Positions 63,578 to 64,000 of a DNA stretch of 64,000 nt are shown one piece after another. Position 1 is the stretch's first letter. The number at the start of each line of letters is the position of its first letter. Below the pieces are notes generated by a model. That model ran no database searches and had not been told where the DNA came from. It saw nothing but the letters and a program-made list of their open reading frames with translations. The translations under genes were made by a program, and so were the position numbers. Source of the stretch: Spirosoma sp. KUDC1026 (GTDB lineage Bacteria; Bacteroidota; Bacteroidia; Cytophagales; Spirosomataceae); contig NZ_CP056032.1 in NCBI RefSeq assembly GCF_013375035.1, positions 3,452,001-3,516,000 of the forward strand, written 5' to 3'.

Positions 63578-64000
63578 ATGAATGAACCCTACCGGCCACC
63601 GGCCACGACCCGGCGTAACGTCCAGCGAACTAAAATTCTCATCATCGATGATAATCTGGATCAGTGTGATATAATCCAGACTGTGCTGCACGATTGTATG
63701 CCGGAGGTGGATTTACTGATCGCGTTAACCGGGGAAGCTGCTTTTAGCCAACTTCATCACTGTCTGGAGGCTAAACAGAAATTGCCCCGGTTGATTTTGC
63801 TGGATCTGTACCTGCCGCTCGCTGACGATGGCTTACGCATTATCGAACGGATAAAACGAAAGGATTCGCCTTATCGCTTAATTCCCATTGCCCTGCTATC
63901 CCAGTCAGCCCGGCAACCAGATGTTCAGCGGGGCTACGAGCTGGGTGCCAATTCCTACATTGTCAAACCGGCCAGTCATGCCCAGTGGCTGCTTTGTATG
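63578..64000 (+). CDS. Response regulator, C-terminus cut by window edge
   Basis: 141 codons to the last base. After a basic start (MNEPYRPPATTRRNVQRTKI) the receiver begins with ILIIDDNLDQCD, has D76 in LILLDLYLPLADDG, a serine in IALLSQSARQ, and lysine in YIVKPASH. It may be a single-domain Rcp1-type regulator or continue with an output domain outside the window. Confidence 0.85.
   Translation, partial: MNEPYRPPATTRRNVQRTKILIIDDNLDQCDIIQTVLHDCMPEVDLLIALTGEAAFSQLHHCLEAKQKLPRLILLDLYLPLADDGLRIIERIKRKDSPYRLIPIALLSQSARQPDVQRGYELGANSYIVKPASHAQWLLCM

Overview
The window reads as chromosomal DNA of a Bacteroidota bacterium of the order Cytophagales, most like Spirosoma and its relatives. Supporting signs are a type IX secretion C-terminal sorting domain, two TonB-dependent receptors, a one-protein hybrid two-component sensor with propeller, kinase, receiver and AraC parts, a UMF1-type transporter, weak ribosome binding sites, and several matches to the Bacteroidota -7 promoter box TAnnTTTG. 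The genus is inferred from protein flavour only.

Layout. 1-17.3 kb is ordinary core and accessory metabolism: a secreted propeller-like protein cut by the window edge, a Tat-exported Gfo/Idh oxidoreductase, a nitronate monooxygenase, a single-domain response regulator, a TonB receptor, two DEAD-box helicases, two secreted propeller-lactonase proteins and a tandem pair of secreted amidohydrolase-fold proteins. 17.4-28.7 kb is a foreign-looking, partly AT-rich region. It opens with a tyrosine recombinase interrupted by an in-frame TGA. Small same-strand gene units follow: a HEPN-like protein, a five-gene TraD-like ATPase/OmpA-lipoprotein operon, a DUF1801 protein, a VapBC-like toxin-antitoxin pair, and an SDR enzyme with an AraC regulator. 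GC-rich repeats separate the units. Three of these repeats contain a fold-back with the box layout of integron attC sites (RYYYAAC - L box - L box - GTTRRRY). 28.7-34.0 kb is a mobile-element cluster: two complete IS3-family elements, a small gene apparently split by the second one, and a group II intron encoding an RT-HNH protein. 34.2-46 kb returns to chromosomal genes: a NuiA-like inhibitor, DUF937, Cu/Zn superoxide dismutase, dnaK, small hypotheticals, tRNA-Val(GAC), a UMF1 transporter, a T9SS-secreted protein, a YyaL-type thioredoxin-domain protein and a YjbQ protein. 46-58 kb holds a large hybrid sensor, an ECF sigma factor, and a receptor / outer-membrane protein / vanadium-haloperoxidase-like operon. 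58.1-59.1 kb is an IS graveyard. 59-64 kb carries a PAS protein, a histidine kinase, a receiver-Crp regulator, a fatty acid desaturase and a truncated response regulator.

The two most interesting items are the cassette-like array with attC-like fold-backs (about 18.9-26.5 kb, derived repeats to 28.7 kb) and the five-gene operon inside it (20311-24632), which I do not recognise as any named system. Both are hypotheses from reading the sequence; no alignment, folding or database search was run.
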